Shown here piece after piece: positions 54,749 through 63,367 of a stretch of 64,000 nt of DNA. Below the pieces are notes generated by a model. That model worked only from the letters and a program-made list of their open reading frames with translations. It ran no database searches and was not told the DNA's origin. Origin of the DNA: Acd1 sp049973945 (GTDB taxonomy: Archaea > Thermoproteota > Thermoprotei_A > Sulfolobales > Sulfolobaceae); the NCBI GenBank assembly GCA_049973945.1, contig JBMFJH010000005.1, positions 29,017-93,016 on the forward strand. Direction: 5' to 3'. A program made the translations under genes and the position numbers. Each line of letters begins with the position of its first letter. Position 1 is the stretch's first letter.

Positions 54749-56422
54749 TCAGACCACGCCATTTAACCACTTCGCCACGTCCCTCGCCGCTGGTCTGCCT
54801 CGCGGGTCTGGGTAGGTCATGGCCTTGATCAGGCTCTTGTAGGGCTCTTTTACCTGAGGCTCCCATTGGGCTAGGAGTTTCCTCGCCTCCCCTACCTTCG
54901 CCTTCACGCAGTTCATGTCGCCCTTCACGTAGCAGTCGAAGGCGTCCTCCATGACCCGCAGGTCGGGTCTGTCGTTCTTCCTGGTGAGCAATACATACAG
55001 GGTCATCCCCAACGCGAAGACGTCCATGGTGGGCTTAGCGGGCTCGAGGTAGACCTCGGGAGGAGCGTACAATGTGGTCACCTGAGTAACGGGTTTTCCG
55101 ACCCTCACAGCGCTACCCAGGTCGCCCAGCTTGAAGTCTACGTTCTTCAAGTCGGAGGGGTCGCCGGGCTTCCTGGTGAGGAACACGTTCTGGGGCTTCA
55201 CGTCCAGGTGGACGAAGCCGTTGGAGTGGACGTAGTCCAGAGCCTCCGTAACGCTCTTGACGGCCCTGGCTACGGCCTTTTCCCAGCTGGAGGAGTAGAA
55301 GAACGTGTCGTCGTTGAGGTAGTTGTCCAGGCTCCCTCCAGCCATGTACTCCATCACTATCCTGGGGGGCTGTACGTAGTAGTAGGTGAAGTCGCCTGCC
55401 AGAGCCCTCTTTATCACGTTGAGGTCCACGTCTACTGCGTATATCTTAACCACGTTGGAGTGGCTCGAGAGGTTCACGAGGTTCGAGGCCTCCTGGAAAA
55501 GGGACTGGAAGTACTCCTCGGCCCTACCTCCCTGAACCTTCAGGACTTTTACGGCGTACTTAGCCCCTCCCATGGAGGCCACGTAGACGTAACCGAAACC
55601 TCCCTCGCCTAACAGTTTTTCGACCCTGTGGACCCCTAAGTCCATCCCTATGACGGCGTTAGGATCGAAGGTCTTAGGAACGGTGACGGGACTCAGAGGC
55701 CTGGAGGGGGCGTGGGTCTGCTGGGGCTGCTTGGGTGTGCGGGTCACAGGGTAGTACGTTATTCGGATTACGGAACCGCTCGTGGCTACGCCCGAGTCAG
55801 GTACGGGGTAGTAAGTGACGTTGTTGACCGTAACCGGGTAAGCCCACCAGCCGCCGTGGGTTGGACAGTCGATTGTGTGATCTCCGTAGCAGTCGTGGCC
55901 CTCTACGCTGACCGCGGCCTTCACGGACGGCGGTAGGCCCGTGACGACGAATCTGACCAGGGGCTGTTTGGTCGGAGTCGGTTTAGTCCGTTTCGGTAGC
56001 CTGGGCTTACGTGGTCCTACTTGAACCGTCACTGGTAGCGTGTACCTGTTGAGAAGATAGGAGGCCGATACCGCGGCTGGCATCCAGGGAGTGTAAACGA
56101 AGAACCAATACTCCGGCTGGACGCCATACCACAGCAGGACTACAGTAAGGCCTATCAAGAACGGAATGTAGAGGAGCGCTCCTGGGCGATGCTTCGCCGA
56201 GAGGAGCAACGGGGTATACACAGCTAGGACGATCGATTCGAACACGAACCCCTGAACCTCACTCCCCTGGCCCGCGAAGGCTTGAGGGTAGAGGTAGTAG
56301 GAGACGAGAGGGACGAAGTACGCCGAGAGGCCGGTGGCCGAGTAGAGCACTCTGTTGCTTCTAACGAAGAAGTGGATCGCTAACAAGGTGCCCAGGGTCG
56401 CGAAGTACGCCATGCCGGGCAA
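54749..56422 (-). CDS. Membrane-anchored eukaryotic-type Ser/Thr protein kinase
   Basis: A 557-residue protein. Residues 1-130 hold about four membrane segments. Residues 155-225 form a beta-rich PEGA-like domain with cysteines (GHDCYGDHTIDC). A linker rich in Pro/Thr follows. The kinase domain is at about 265-550: Gly loop GEGGFGYV (272-279), Lys292 in KYAVKVLK, HLDVKPQN at 405-412 with catalytic Asp407, a DLG in place of DFG at 434-436, and APPE. It is a typical Sulfolobales sensor-type kinase; the signal and substrates are unknown. It lies 36 bases after the membrane protein gene 56459-56935, probably the same transcript. Confidence 0.9.
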   Translation of the reverse strand: MPGMAYFATLGTLLAIHFFVRSNRVLYSATGLSAYFVPLVSYYLYPQAFAGQGSEVQGFVFESIVLAVYTPLLLSAKHRPGALLYIPFLIGLTVVLLWYGVQPEYWFFVYTPWMPAAVSASYLLNRYTLPVTVQVGPRKPRLPKRTKPTPTKQPLVRFVVTGLPPSVKAAVSVEGHDCYGDHTIDCPTHGGWWAYPVTVNNVTYYPVPDSGVATSGSVIRITYYPVTRTPKQPQQTHAPSRPLSPVTVPKTFDPNAVIGMDLGVHRVEKLLGEGGFGYVYVASMGGAKYAVKVLKVQGGRAEEYFQSLFQEASNLVNLSSHSNVVKIYAVDVDLNVIKRALAGDFTYYYVQPPRIVMEYMAGGSLDNYLNDDTFFYSSSWEKAVARAVKSVTEALDYVHSNGFVHLDVKPQNVFLTRKPGDPSDLKNVDFKLGDLGSAVRVGKPVTQVTTLYAPPEVYLEPAKPTMDVFALGMTLYVLLTRKNDRPDLRVMEDAFDCYVKGDMNCVKAKVGEARKLLAQWEPQVKEPYKSLIKAMTYPDPRGRPAARDVAKWLNGVV

Positions 56423-56458
56423 GAAGAGGTTGAGGTCGAGGAGCGAGAGGGCCGAAGC

Positions 56459-56935
56459 TTAGAAGGGAATTGAGATGGCGAGGGCCAAGAGGACTCTGTC
56501 GAACAACTCGCTGTCCCACCAGTCGTTCAAGTCCATTCTGACGAAGAGTGTAGCCACGGCCACCCCTATCAGCGTCTCTGGATAGAGCAGATAGGGGTGT
56601 CGCGCGTTGTCGGTTAAGGTGACGAGCGAGTAGACAACTGCGACGAGAACGCCCGCTACGACCGGCCTCCCGATCTCGTAAGACGCTATGAAAAGGGCCG
56701 AGGCGTAGAGGATCAGGGCGTAAGCCAGAACCTCCTTAGCGTTTACGCCGTCTAGGACGGGGAATACGGCAGCCAGCAGGACTAGAGCCGACCTGACTAG
56801 CCCGCGCTTGTCCGTCTTGTTCGGGACGAAGAGGGAAGCCATGGAGGAGCCCAGGGAGGCCCAAATCAGTGCGTTGTAGGTCTCATAGTGTAGTACTAAC
56901 GCGTAAGGTAAGGCCGTGAGGATCGCTCCCAGCAC
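56459..56935 (-). CDS. Integral membrane protein upstream of the kinase
   Basis: A 158-residue protein with about five or six hydrophobic helices (SALVLLAAVFPVLDG, VLAYALILYASALFI, VVAGVLVAVVYSLV). No transport motif. It is cotranscribed with the kinase by position and could be its membrane partner. The start lies 7 bases from the divergent cbiZ start. Confidence 0.7.
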   Translation of the reverse strand: MLGAILTALPYALVLHYETYNALIWASLGSSMASLFVPNKTDKRGLVRSALVLLAAVFPVLDGVNAKEVLAYALILYASALFIASYEIGRPVVAGVLVAVVYSLVTLTDNARHPYLLYPETLIGVAVATLFVRMDLNDWWDSELFDRVLLALAISIPF

Positions 56936-56942
56936 CTTCCTT

Positions 56943-57815
56943 ATGAGTTCCTACGCATTGGAATCGAGATTGAGAGACCCCTCTAAATACTTTAAGTCGA
57001 CCGTCTCCAGAAAACAGAACGCCGGCCTACGCGCGGGTGGCCAAATCACGCCTTATAACCTCGCGTCCGCTCTGTTAGGCGTGAGTCCCGGCCCCCTTTG
57101 GTCTAGGGATGGCGTGAAGGCTTACTTTCACTACGGCAACCACCAGGGCTTCGCCGCCAAAACCCTCCTCGTCTCCTTCCCCCAGCAGAGGAGGGCCCTG
57201 AGCACTTACGAGGGGTTGAAGGACGTGCTCTTCGCCTGCATTCACTACGCTCCCAAGGAGTTCTGGGCTGGGATTAGGAGCGTCCGCGAGGCCGAGTCCT
57301 ACGTCGCCTCTTACCTGTCGTCCCTCGACGTGCCCAGGGAAAAGACCGCTTGTCTGATGACCGCAGCGGACGTCGAGAAGGCCTCTGTGAAGGTAGAGGA
57401 GTACAAGTCGTTGTGGTTCGCGGCATTCGCGACCGCGGGGACTAAGCACAACGCCATGAGGGCAGGAGTAGACGAGGCCCAGTGCTGGGAGGACGACATG
57501 GAGTTCTACTGCGGGGTCGGCACTATTAGCATAATCCTGACAACTAACGCCACCCTCACGGAGGCAGCTATGGCGAGGGCGATAATCACCGCCACCGAGG
57601 CCAAGGTAGCGGCTTTAGAGGACTTCGGCGTGGAGAGCAGTTACACTAAAGGCGTAAAGGCGACAGGCACGGGGACGGACAACGTGGTCGTGGTCTCTGG
57701 GATAGAGAGGCCCGTCATAACTTACACCGGCGGTCACGCGAAGGCCGGGGAGCTGATAGCCAGAGCGGTTTACAAGGCCGTCCTAGACGCGCTGAGGAAG
57801 GAAAGAGAGGGTTAA
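56943..57815 (+). CDS. cbiZ: CbiZ-like adenosylcobinamide amidohydrolase
   Basis: About 290 residues from ATG 56943 (MSSYALESRL), preferred over an upstream start that overlaps the divergent gene. CbiZ signatures: TAGTKHNAMRAG, GTISIILTTNATLTEAAMAR, AIITATEAKVAALEDFGV and GTGTDNVVVVSG with YTGGHAKAGELIARAV. CbiZ removes the aminopropanol arm of adenosylcobinamide to give cobyric acid during archaeal corrinoid salvage. The gene runs towards the M20 peptidase gene 23 bases away. Confidence 0.9.
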   Translation: MSSYALESRLRDPSKYFKSTVSRKQNAGLRAGGQITPYNLASALLGVSPGPLWSRDGVKAYFHYGNHQGFAAKTLLVSFPQQRRALSTYEGLKDVLFACIHYAPKEFWAGIRSVREAESYVASYLSSLDVPREKTACLMTAADVEKASVKVEEYKSLWFAAFATAGTKHNAMRAGVDEAQCWEDDMEFYCGVGTISIILTTNATLTEAAMARAIITATEAKVAALEDFGVESSYTKGVKATGTGTDNVVVVSGIERPVITYTGGHAKAGELIARAVYKAVLDALRKEREG

Positions 57816-57838
57816 ATCCCGCCTCGCGAATCTCTCTC

Positions 57839-59020
57839 GTGGACGTAATCGAGAAGCTCAAGCGGGACGTCCTGGAGTTCGAGCAAGAGATCACAAGGAT
57901 AAGGAGGCAGATCCACGAGCACCCCGAGCTCTCCTACCAGGAGTACAGGACTTCGGAGCTTGTCGCTGAGACGTTGAAGAGGCTCGGCGTGGAGGTCAGG
58001 AAAGGAGTAGGGCTACCAACGGCAGTAGTTGGCATACTCAAGGGGTCTAAGCCAGGAAAGACCGTGGCGCTGAGGGCCGACATGGACGCCTTACCGGTGG
58101 AGGAGCAGACGGACCTCCCATTCAAGTCAAAGGTAAAGGGGGTAATGCACGCTTGTGGGCACGACGCTCACACTGCCATGCTTCTAGGGGCCGCTATGCT
58201 CCTTGCCAAGAACAAGGACTTGCTACGCGGAGAGGTCAGGTTCCTCTTCCAGCCCGCGGAGGAGGACGGGAGCCTCGGAGGTGCGAAACCGATGATCGAG
58301 GCCGGGGCGATGGACGGGGTGGACTACGTCTTCGGAATTCACGTCTTCTCTAGCTTGCCTTCAGGAGTGTTCGCCACAAGGAAGGGGCCAATAATGGCCA
58401 CTCCTGATTCCTTTTAAATTACGGTCAAGGGGAAGGGAGGGCACGCCTCGGCGCCCCATCAGACGGTTGATCCCGTCTACGTGGCTGTTACTCTAGCCAA
58501 CGCGATCTACGGCATAACTGCTAGGATGGTTGACCCTGTCCAGCCCTTCGTGATCTCCATAACGGAAATACACGCTGGGACTAAGGACAACGTGATCCCG
58601 GACGAGGCAGTCCTGGAGGGAACCATGAGGAGCTTAGACGAGGGGGTGAGGCAGAAGGCGAAGGAGTCGATGGGGAGAATTGTGGAGAACGTCTGCAAGG
58701 CGTTCAACGCGAACTGCGAGCTCACGTTCAAGGAGGACGTCTACCCGATAACAGTCAACGACCCCGAGACGACGGAGGAAGTCATGAAGGTTCTATCGAA
58801 GATCTCGGAGGTCAGGGAGGCGGAGCCCGTCCTCGGGGCTGAGGACTTCTCGAGGTTCCTGCAGAGGGCCAAGGGAACCTTCGTCTTCCTCGGGACGAGG
58901 AACGAGGCTAAAGGTTGCGTATATCCCAACCACAGCTCCAAGTTCTGCGTGGACGAGGACGTGCTGAAGCTGGGGGCGGTAGCCTACGCCGCTCTAGCCC
59001 TCAATTTCGCTGGAAAGTAA
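57839..59020 (+). pseudogene. M20 amidohydrolase (CpsA-like carboxypeptidase) with an in-frame TAA
   Basis: Frame-continuous 394 codons, the size of Sulfolobus CpsA, with one stop TAA at 58415-58417 between MATPDSF and ITVKGKGGHASAPH. One base change (AAA Lys to TAA) would explain it. M20 zinc sites are present: ACGHDAHTAML, FQPAEED, FGIHVFSS, the HASAPH dimerisation/catalytic His, and the C-terminal GAEDFSRF and NHSSKFCVDE. The enzyme would hydrolyse N-acyl or peptide bonds. The first 192 residues alone lack the dimerisation domain. A very recent lesion or a sequence error. Confidence 0.9.
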
Positions 59021-59090
59021 AAGGCGGCGAGCCTAGTTCTCGGCTTCCGCAACGGCGGGCTCCGCTCAGCTTTCGAGCTCATCAAGGCCG

Positions 59091-59684
59091 TCAGATCCTG
59101 TACTTAGCCCTCAGGTAGTTTAGCGTGTTGTGCGGGTCTCTAATGTTAGGGATCACTATTTCCCTCCCGTCGCGGGTGAATACGTGCCAGTCGCCGTAGG
59201 TCACGCTAACCGCGCCGTATCGGGAGTACGTGCTCCACCCCCTGGTTATGGCTCTCTCGTTCGTAATCACGACGTGGGAGATGTCACTCCACTCAGCTAC
59301 CAGCTCGCCCTCCACATAAGAGGAGTCCTTGAAGGCCTTGATTAACAGCCTGGTGTAATAGTAAAGCCCGACGAACGGACCCACCACAAACGCTATGTAG
59401 AGGGCGAAAACCAGCGCGTAACCCACCGCGACCTCCCAAGTCGGCGTCCCCTCCGGCGGTGGAGGGATTAGACTGAAGGGATTAAAATGAAGGAGTTCGA
59501 CGTCAGCGAAGATCAAAACGGCAAGGAAAAGGTAGACGAGAGGGGCCAGGCCGATCACTGGCGCCAGGGCCAGCCTCTTCGGTATCACTTTCACCCTGAA
59601 AAGCCCTTGGGAGGCCGCGAAGTAAACTGGGAGGCTTTGGTTCAGCACTAAAACTTCCTTCTTCTTGAACCTCACGAATGCCAT
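59091..59684 (-). CDS. Membrane protein with a C-terminal PH-like domain, copy 1
   Basis: A 197-residue protein. Two hydrophobic segments (LAPVIGLAPLVYLFLAVLIF and VGYALVFALYIAFVVGPFVG) precede a beta-rich domain with WSDISHVVITNERAITRGWS, VTYGDWHVFTRDGREIVIPN and DPHNTLNYLRAKY. The pattern resembles bacterial PH-type domains. Homologous to 59939-60547 and 60815-61420. Function unknown. Confidence 0.72.
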   Translation of the reverse strand: MAFVRFKKKEVLVLNQSLPVYFAASQGLFRVKVIPKRLALAPVIGLAPLVYLFLAVLIFADVELLHFNPFSLIPPPPEGTPTWEVAVGYALVFALYIAFVVGPFVGLYYYTRLLIKAFKDSSYVEGELVAEWSDISHVVITNERAITRGWSTYSRYGAVSVTYGDWHVFTRDGREIVIPNIRDPHNTLNYLRAKYRI

Positions 59685-59706
59685 ATCGCTCGACCGGATA
59701 AAAGCC

Positions 59707-59961
59707 TTAGTTTACGCCCATGTCAAAACCTGCCCTCTCCTGTATCTCCTTAACAAGGGTAAACTGCTCTTCCGGGCCCAACGCCTCGTCGACTTCACAT
59801 TCGGGCCTCTCAGTCAGACTCACAATGCCAACCCTGGGGACGCTCGCGCTCCTTATCCTCTCCTTAACCCTCCTGCACTCCGACCCGCTCACGCTCTCCA
59901 CCTTCGCCTCGTAGCATAGGGCAGACTTATCGCCTGCGTTAGGCCTTATTGGAAAAGTCAA
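59707..59961 (-). CDS. Small hypothetical protein between the tandem copies
   Basis: An 84-residue acidic protein (MTFPIRPNAGDKSALCYEAK, then VESVSGSECRRVKERIRSAS). The ATG at 59961 overlaps the end of membrane copy 2 by 23 bases. A diverged relative of this interval, without the open frame, lies at about 60560-60820, so it is either a small gene belonging to the duplicated unit or conserved spacer sequence. Confidence 0.4.
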   Translation of the reverse strand: MTFPIRPNAGDKSALCYEAKVESVSGSECRRVKERIRSASVPRVGIVSLTERPECEVDEALGPEEQFTLVKEIQERAGFDMGVN

Positions 59962-60547
59962 GCCCGTACTTGGTCTTTAGGTAGTCCAAAATCTTGTGCG
60001 GATCCTTGACGTTGCGAACGACTATTTCCCTCCCGTCGCGAGTGAAGAAGCGGAGGTCGCCGTAAGTCACGGTGACCACGCGGGTATGTGGCACATGGGA
60101 GGTCCTATAGCGGACTACCCTCCGGAAGACCCTCTCGTTAACGATCTCGACCCGACTGACGTTAGACCATTCCGTGATTAGCTCGCCATCCACGCTAAAG
60201 ATCCTTCTCAGTAATATGACGATGATGATCGGGCTTGCGAAGGGGGCTATCACTATGAAGAAGGCCTCCGACACGGGGTACAGCGCGTGGCCCAACGCTA
60301 TTGCCCAACTGGGCGTGCCTGGAGGGGGATAGAGAAGCAGAGTAAGCTTGTTCAATATCCTGGGCAATATCCACGGGTAGTAGTCGAAGATCAAGAAGAG
60401 AAGGAAGGAGAAGGGGACAAGGAACATCAGGCCAGAAATGATGAATAACTGAGCGCTCCTTTTGACCTTGAACAGCCCCAGGGGCGCAACGAAGTAGAAC
60501 GGAGCGACTTCATTCAGTACTTTGATCTTCGCTAGCTTGAACTTCAC
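59939..60547 (-). CDS. Membrane protein with a C-terminal PH-like domain, copy 2
   Basis: A 202-residue paralogue of copies 1 and 3. N-terminus MKFKLAKIKVLNEVAPFYF, two membrane segments, then EWSNVSRVEIVNERVFRRVV, VTYGDLRFFTRDGREIVVRN and DPHKILDYLKTKYGLD. DNA around the DGREIVVRN region is almost identical to copy 3, implying recent duplication or gene conversion. Confidence 0.72.
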   Translation of the reverse strand: MKFKLAKIKVLNEVAPFYFVAPLGLFKVKRSAQLFIISGLMFLVPFSFLLFLIFDYYPWILPRILNKLTLLLYPPPGTPSWAIALGHALYPVSEAFFIVIAPFASPIIIVILLRRIFSVDGELITEWSNVSRVEIVNERVFRRVVRYRTSHVPHTRVVTVTYGDLRFFTRDGREIVVRNVKDPHKILDYLKTKYGLDFSNKA

Positions 60548-60814
60548 GTTATGTTACTCTGATCCCTCCGAATAAAGGCCTTGGGTTTTTGACCCTTTGA
60601 AACCAGTATTCTAGTGCACAACCCTTGCTGGGTTCAGCAGTTCCCTGGTCGCTACTTCATCCACGTCGCGGATAGACCTCTCGATCGGGCTAACTACGCT
60701 TTGTCTGGGGACGCTCATTCCACGACCCTACCTTGGCCCTCTCGCGCTCCGACTTACTGATGTTCCCTGAATTCGCCTCGTAGCCTAGCGCAGACCGATC
60801 GCCCGCGTTAGGCC

Positions 60815-61420
60815 TTATTGGGTCAGGTTCAGCCCGTACGCGGACCTCAAGTACTCTAAAGTTTCGCGTGGATCCTTGACGTTGCGAACGACTATTTCCC
60901 TCCCGTCGCGAGTGAAGAAGCGGAGGTCGCCGTAAGTCGCACTGATCAGAAAGCCGGTTGTGTTATTTAACTTTTCGTAGACCCTCTCGTTAACAATCTC
61001 GACGCGACTGACGTTGGCCCAGTCCGTGACCAGTTCGCCCTTTACGCTAAGGCGTTTGAGTACCGACTTTAAGAAGAGGATTGGGCCCAAGACGGGAGCT
61101 AGCACGAAGGTGGCAAATAAGGTGACGGCCATCAATGCATAGAACATTAAGTGGTTTAACGCTAATGCCCAACCGGGCGTGCCTGGAGGGGGATAGAGGA
61201 GCGAACCGAATATGTGGCTTACACCCAACCAAATTCTAGGGAAGGACACAGCAGCCAGGATGAAGATGACGAAGGGTAGGACTACCGTTAATAATACTAC
61301 CAAGATGGTTGTTTTCGCATATAGATGCCCTTTAGCCCTATACAGCCCCGCGGGTGTAGCGAAATAGATCGGGTCTGCACCTTCATTTAGCACTTTGACC
61401 TTCGCTAGTTTGAACTTCAC
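60815..61420 (-). CDS. Membrane protein with a C-terminal PH-like domain, copy 3
   Basis: A 201-residue paralogue: MKFKLAKVKVLNEGADPIYF, three hydrophobic segments, then DWANVSRVEIVNERVYEKLN, ATYGDLRFFTRDGREIVVRN and DPRETLEYLRSAYGLN. The 267 bases separating it from copy 2 are a diverged repeat of 59700-59950 and hold no intact gene. Confidence 0.72.
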   Translation of the reverse strand: MKFKLAKVKVLNEGADPIYFATPAGLYRAKGHLYAKTTILVVLLTVVLPFVIFILAAVSFPRIWLGVSHIFGSLLYPPPGTPGWALALNHLMFYALMAVTLFATFVLAPVLGPILFLKSVLKRLSVKGELVTDWANVSRVEIVNERVYEKLNNTTGFLISATYGDLRFFTRDGREIVVRNVKDPRETLEYLRSAYGLNLTQ

Positions 61421-61527
61421 GTACGTCGTCTCGAATTCTTCTAGATAAAAACTTTTGGTTTACGTACTCGTCAAATCTACGTTTCTTGTGCACGCCCTCG
61501 CTAAGTTAAAGTAGCTCTCTTGTCCGA

Positions 61528-61745
61528 CTACAGGTAGTCGAGGGCTTCCTTCACCGCTCCCTCCAAGCCCTTTTACCCGGTAATGTCGGGTAGAAAGCCC
61601 TCGAGTCCCTGGTCACGACGAAGTAAAGGTCGTGTTTGAAGTACTTCCTGGCCAGGAAGGTCTTCCCTGTCTTCCTCCTGCCGTAAATTAACGCTCAAGA
61701 GTTCAGGAATCGCATGAACACCTTCTCCCTTCTTTTTATATCCAA
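61528..61745 (-). pseudogene. Remnant of an archaeal ATPase of the 39485-40660 type
   Basis: From TTG 61745: DIKRREKVFMRFLNS, then TGA where the relative has Trp, then ALIYGRRKTGKTFLARKYFK with Walker A GRRKTGKT and HDLYFVVTRDSRAFYP. A further frameshift gives KGLEGAVKEALDYL and a stop. It aligns with the first ~75 residues of the ATPase at 39485-40660 (LYLKRREEARIRAIKNWTLI). The rest of the gene is gone. Confidence 0.8.
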
Positions 61746-61746
61746 A

Positions 61747-61780
61747 GTGATATCACAGTAGTAGTATCACAGAGGTGATA
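61747..61780 (-). promoter_or_regulatory. Palindromic operator of the ATPase remnant
   Basis: GTGATATCAC (61747-61756) is a perfect 10-base palindrome touching the start codon, and TATCACAGAGGTGATA (61765-61780) is an inverted repeat with 6-base arms, both built from the same half-site. The layout matches the operators before the other ATPase genes although the sequence differs. It survives while the gene has decayed. Confidence 0.65.
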
Positions 61781-61845
61781 TAAAGTTTAGGAATTCGGCG
61801 ACACGCGTTCCAATTGATATATAGCTCGCTAACAACCGTTAACGC

Positions 61846-62373
61846 GTGGAGGGCTTCCTCGATTACAAGCAGAGGCCTAGGGACTACGTCTACGCAAAAG
61901 TCTACGAGGCCCTAGTGGAGGCGAACTTATCGTTAGAAATGCTGAGAAGAGGATTGTTACAGAACGCCGCGTCGAAGGCGTTCCTAAGCGTGAAGTCCTT
62001 GATAAGCGCGCTGGTCGTGTCTAACTTTGCGAAGCTAATCGAGAAAAAGCCCGAGAAGGAGAAGGTGTGGTACGAGACTATCGGTTACTCTGCTCCTACT
62101 ACCGGTCTTATAGGCGTCGCTAAGGACTTGAAGGAGCTGGGGTTTGAGGTGGAGACGGCAGTGAAGACCGCGTTGCTCCTGCACAAGTTCTCTTACAACG
62201 GCTTCGACCCCAACTTCGTGGACTACAGAGACGAACGCGAGGTGAGGGAGGACGTCCTCGAAGTTCTGGAATGGGTTGTTAACGCAAGGAAATACTTCAA
62301 GGACGTGTGGGACGAGAGGCTGGAAAAGGAGAGGGAGAAGCTCGAGAGGGGGATCGCCGAGGAGAAAGTTTGA
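61846..62373 (+). CDS. PaREP1-like helical protein
   Basis: A 175-residue protein starting at GTG 61846 with TATA box GATATATAG (61817-61825) at leaderless spacing. VYEALVEANLSLEMLRRGLL with QNAASKAFLSVKSLISALVV is the family core; HKFSYNGFDP aligns with EYQYNGPD in the gene at 42961-43470. It ends in a charged helix. Family members are numerous in Sulfolobales and some are HEPN-type toxins; no clear R-x4-6-H motif here. Confidence 0.72.
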   Translation: MEGFLDYKQRPRDYVYAKVYEALVEANLSLEMLRRGLLQNAASKAFLSVKSLISALVVSNFAKLIEKKPEKEKVWYETIGYSAPTTGLIGVAKDLKELGFEVETAVKTALLLHKFSYNGFDPNFVDYRDEREVREDVLEVLEWVVNARKYFKDVWDERLEKEREKLERGIAEEKV

Positions 62374-62528
62374 GGGCGTCTCGTCGTACCAAAGTCCAGG
62401 GCTTTGCGGCTCGCGCGACGGGTTGTGGCACGCTTGTCGTTCGCTTCGCATTCTCGTTTTCCTAGGCCGCGAGGCGTATGAACACTCGATCTAGGCTAGC
62501 TTGGTGACCCTAAGCGCCTTGCAGCAAA

Positions 62529-62747
62529 TCAAAACACTCCCGTGAGCTCTCCCTCGTTCAGAGCCCAAGACTCGTGCATCGCGTAGCACTTCCCGTGCTT
62601 GGCCGCCTCCCTCATCATCTCTTCCTCACTGTCGAAGGCCCCCACGAACTCCCCGTCGCAGAACAGCGCGTACTTCCCTTTCTTAACAGCCTCCCAGAAC
62701 TCCTCGCTTTTCACAACTTTCAGCCTGTCCGGATCCTTCATTTCCAT
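62529..62747 (-). CDS. DUF5678-like small protein
   Basis: A 72-residue protein: KGKYALFCDGEFVGAFDSEE with EEMMREAAKHGKCYAMHES fits the short beta-hairpin plus helix pattern of DUF5678 proteins, which often occur near toxin-antitoxin or mobile genes. An alternative start at the third codon (MKDPDRLKV) is possible. No partner gene is adjacent. Confidence 0.6.
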   Translation of the reverse strand: MEMKDPDRLKVVKSEEFWEAVKKGKYALFCDGEFVGAFDSEEEMMREAAKHGKCYAMHESWALNEGELTGVF

Positions 62748-62809
62748 TTTCCTCCGTGTTACTCTTAATCCTCAGTAAATACTTAAATTATAGTTGTTAA
62801 TTCTGAAAT

Positions 62810-63361
62810 GTGGTATCAAAGGAGCAAGTGGTTACGGAGATCCTTAAACTAACGGGCGGAAGCACCAAGAAGGAGTTCACGAAGACCGAGCTGGCCACGT
62901 TCTTGGGGATGTCCAAGAGTTCTGCGAAGAAACTAGACCCGATCCTCGACGAGCTGGTTAAGGAGGGTTTCATAAGGATAACGAGGACGAGGCGCAACGC
63001 GAAGTACTACGCGCTTTCCGAGTCAAAAGCCGCGCAAGCCCAGCCGCAGGCGGTCCAGCCCCAGACTGACCTGTCCTCGCTGAAGGGCGTTGTAAAGGAG
63101 GCCGTGAAGGAGGCCCTCATGGAATATTTCGGCACTAAGGAAGTAACGGTCAGCGACCTCGAGAGGGTTTACGACTTCGTCAAGAACGACCTCGGAATGG
63201 CGTCTATTAAGGACATCAGGGAACAGCTGGGCCTGACGCTCGAGCAGTTCATGGCCAAGTTCCGCGATTATATCTTACAGAACTTCGAGCTGATTTCGGG
63301 AGGGAAAGAGGGGTTCGTGAAGGGAGGGATCCTCTACGGCATAATAAGGAAGAAGAGGTGA
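62810..63361 (+). CDS. Winged-helix protein upstream of an ATPase
   Basis: A 183-residue protein. Residues 1-70 are a winged helix (FTKTELATFLGMSKSSAKKL, then LVKEGFIRITRTRRNAKYYA). A Gln/Pro/Ala-rich linker follows (about 73-88), then a helical C-terminal domain (VYDFVKNDLGMASIKDIREQ). The GTG at 62810 has TATA box CTTAAATTATAG about 25 bases upstream. It is 6 bases from the next gene and surely cotranscribed. It may recruit or regulate that ATPase. Confidence 0.75.
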   Translation: MVSKEQVVTEILKLTGGSTKKEFTKTELATFLGMSKSSAKKLDPILDELVKEGFIRITRTRRNAKYYALSESKAAQAQPQAVQPQTDLSSLKGVVKEAVKEALMEYFGTKEVTVSDLERVYDFVKNDLGMASIKDIREQLGLTLEQFMAKFRDYILQNFELISGGKEGFVKGGILYGIIRKKR

Positions 63362-63367
63362 CGTGGT

